DNA from: Spirochaetaceae bacterium
GTDB lineage: Bacteria > Spirochaetota > Spirochaetia > Treponematales > Treponemataceae
DNA length: 35,291 nt
Assembly (NCBI GenBank): GCA_017623685.1
Contig: JAGAOP010000062.1
Coordinates: 1 to 35,291 of the forward strand
Direction: 5' to 3'
Below the pieces are notes generated by a model that saw only the letters and a program-made list of their open reading frames with translations, did no database searches and was not told the origin of the DNA. Both the position numbers and the translations under genes were made by a program. Of the stretch, positions 34,958 through 35,291 are shown one piece after another; position 1 is the stretch's first letter, and each line of letters opens with the position of its first letter.

Positions 34958-34972
34958 AATTTCTCCTATTTC

Positions 34973-35003
34973 TAAGTTTTACTATTACAAATAGTAAAAC
35001 TTA
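34973..35003 (-). other. Perfect 14-bp hairpin just after grpE
   Basis: TAAGTTTTACTATT (34973-34986) and AATAGTAAAACTTA (34990-35003) form a perfect stem with a three-base loop, 12 bases after the grpE stop codon and directly before the first AGGAG repeat. No T run follows on the minus strand, so it looks more like an RNA-processing or stability element than a terminator. Confidence 0.55.
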
Positions 35004-35015
35004 TATCAAACTATA

Positions 35016-35291
35016 CTAACTTTCTACTTCTGTAGAAGAATTAACCTCTTCTGATTGAACAGAACCATCTGGCATCTGCACCATAACCTTTGCGTGACGA
35101 ATAACTCGTTCTTTTAGTTTATATCCCTTTAAATATACTTCAGAACAAGTAGGTTCGGCAACTGGACCATTCACACTAGCAATGGCTTCGTGAATATTTG
35201 GATCAAAAGCATCACCTTTTTCTCCATATCCTATTAAATTATATTTATTTTCTAGCATAGAAACTAGTTGATTTTTTGTCATTTGAACACC
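35016..35291 (-). CDS. grpE: Nucleotide exchange factor GrpE, C-terminal part (5' end outside window)
   Basis: GrpE releases ADP from DnaK. The frame is open to the window edge: the residues before the first visible ATG read GVQ, so the ATG at 35282 is internal (GVQMTKNQLVSMLE). The C-terminal GrpE beta-domain is clear: GYGEKGDAFDPNIHEAI, then VYLKGYKLKERVIRHAKVMV. The tail ends with a short acidic, serine-rich stretch (DGSVQSEEVNSSTEVES). Its place upstream of dnaK on the same strand is the usual heat-shock operon order. The visible 91 residues are about half of a normal GrpE. Confidence 0.95.
   Translation of the reverse strand, partial: GVQMTKNQLVSMLENKYNLIGYGEKGDAFDPNIHEAIASVNGPVAEPTCSEVYLKGYKLKERVIRHAKVMVQMPDGSVQSEEVNSSTEVES

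Larger units (their letters stand above)
34679..34968 (-). repeat. Degenerate tandem repeat with ribosome-site copies and hairpins, grpE-dnaK gap
   Basis: Two imperfect units (34835-34968 and 34679-34834), read on the minus strand, each begin with AGGAGAA plus ATG, then a hairpin, then a related core of about 50 bases, then another hairpin just before the next AGGAG. The third AGGAG-ATG is that of dnaK. Sixteen bases (CATAATTTCTCCTATT on the plus strand) are identical at 34665-34680 and 34955-34970. The cores align over GTCGTTTC...GAAACGAC (34882-34909) and GCCGTTTC...GAAACAGC in the other unit; the second base pair changes from T-A to C-G, a compensatory change. Other hairpins: CAAGTTTGC/GCAAACTTG (34764-34784), AATGAAATGT/ACATTTCATT (34786-34824), GGAATT/AATTCC and CGGTAC/GTACCG. 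This accounts for most of the 348-base gap. Confidence 0.75.

Noticed and set aside
34679..34968. CRISPR array
   Set aside because: There are only two or three imperfect units of unequal length with internal hairpins, not short exact repeats with regular unique spacers.
34668..35015. CIRCE (HrcA) operator in the grpE-dnaK gap or before dnaJ
   Set aside because: No TTAGCACTC-N9-GAGTGCTAA-like sequence is present; the inverted repeats there have different sequence and spacing.

Overview
The window reads as an AT-rich chromosomal segment of a spirochaete, most likely a Treponema. The basis is the gene content and order (tamB-bamA-skp-mutS, tig-clpP-clpX, grpE-dnaK-dnaJ, a paired RsbU-type phosphatase cluster, a bioYMN importer) and treponeme-like proteins, judged from memory of these families rather than from a search. 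There are no phage genes, insertion sequences, CRISPR arrays or rRNA. It looks like core genome, and the unusual signals are in regulation and in individual residues.

Layout. 1-926: 3' end of leuS, then a two-tRNA operon (Leu-TAG, Gly-GCC) with its own promoter and terminator. 955-4180: tig, clpP, clpX (trigger factor plus the ClpXP protease). 4272-6602: a GT4 glycosyltransferase and a DEAD-box helicase, divergent, both apparently leaderless. 6608-17639 (minus): tamB, bamA, skp, mutS, then comFC; the first three form an outer-membrane biogenesis set. 17703-23269 (plus): tmk, a secreted protein of unknown function, aroB (frameshifted), a cysteine desulfurase, a CDF metal transporter and a radical SAM protein. 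23283-26384: a biotin uptake module, with bioY-bioM-bioN behind a recognisable BirA operator and the bifunctional biotin ligase/repressor birA convergent to it. 26503-31254 (minus): two SpoIIE/RsbU-type phosphatases, a STAS anti-sigma antagonist and an M15 D,D-carboxypeptidase lipoprotein in one tight operon. 31475-35291 (minus): dnaJ, dnaK and the 3' end of grpE.

Most interesting points. (1) Several genes without a Shine-Dalgarno sequence have a -10 hexamer exactly six bases before the start codon, which predicts leaderless mRNAs. (2) The second RsbU-type phosphatase has lost or altered two of the four metal-binding acidic residues that its neighbour keeps, suggesting an active phosphatase/pseudophosphatase pair; no RsbW-type kinase is nearby. 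(3) The grpE-dnaK gap holds a degenerate tandem repeat in which each unit begins with a copy of the dnaK ribosome-binding site and ATG and carries conserved hairpins with one compensatory base pair. (4) A BirA operator overlaps the -35 box of a leaderless bioY promoter. (5) aroB is split by a one-base frameshift at an A tract.
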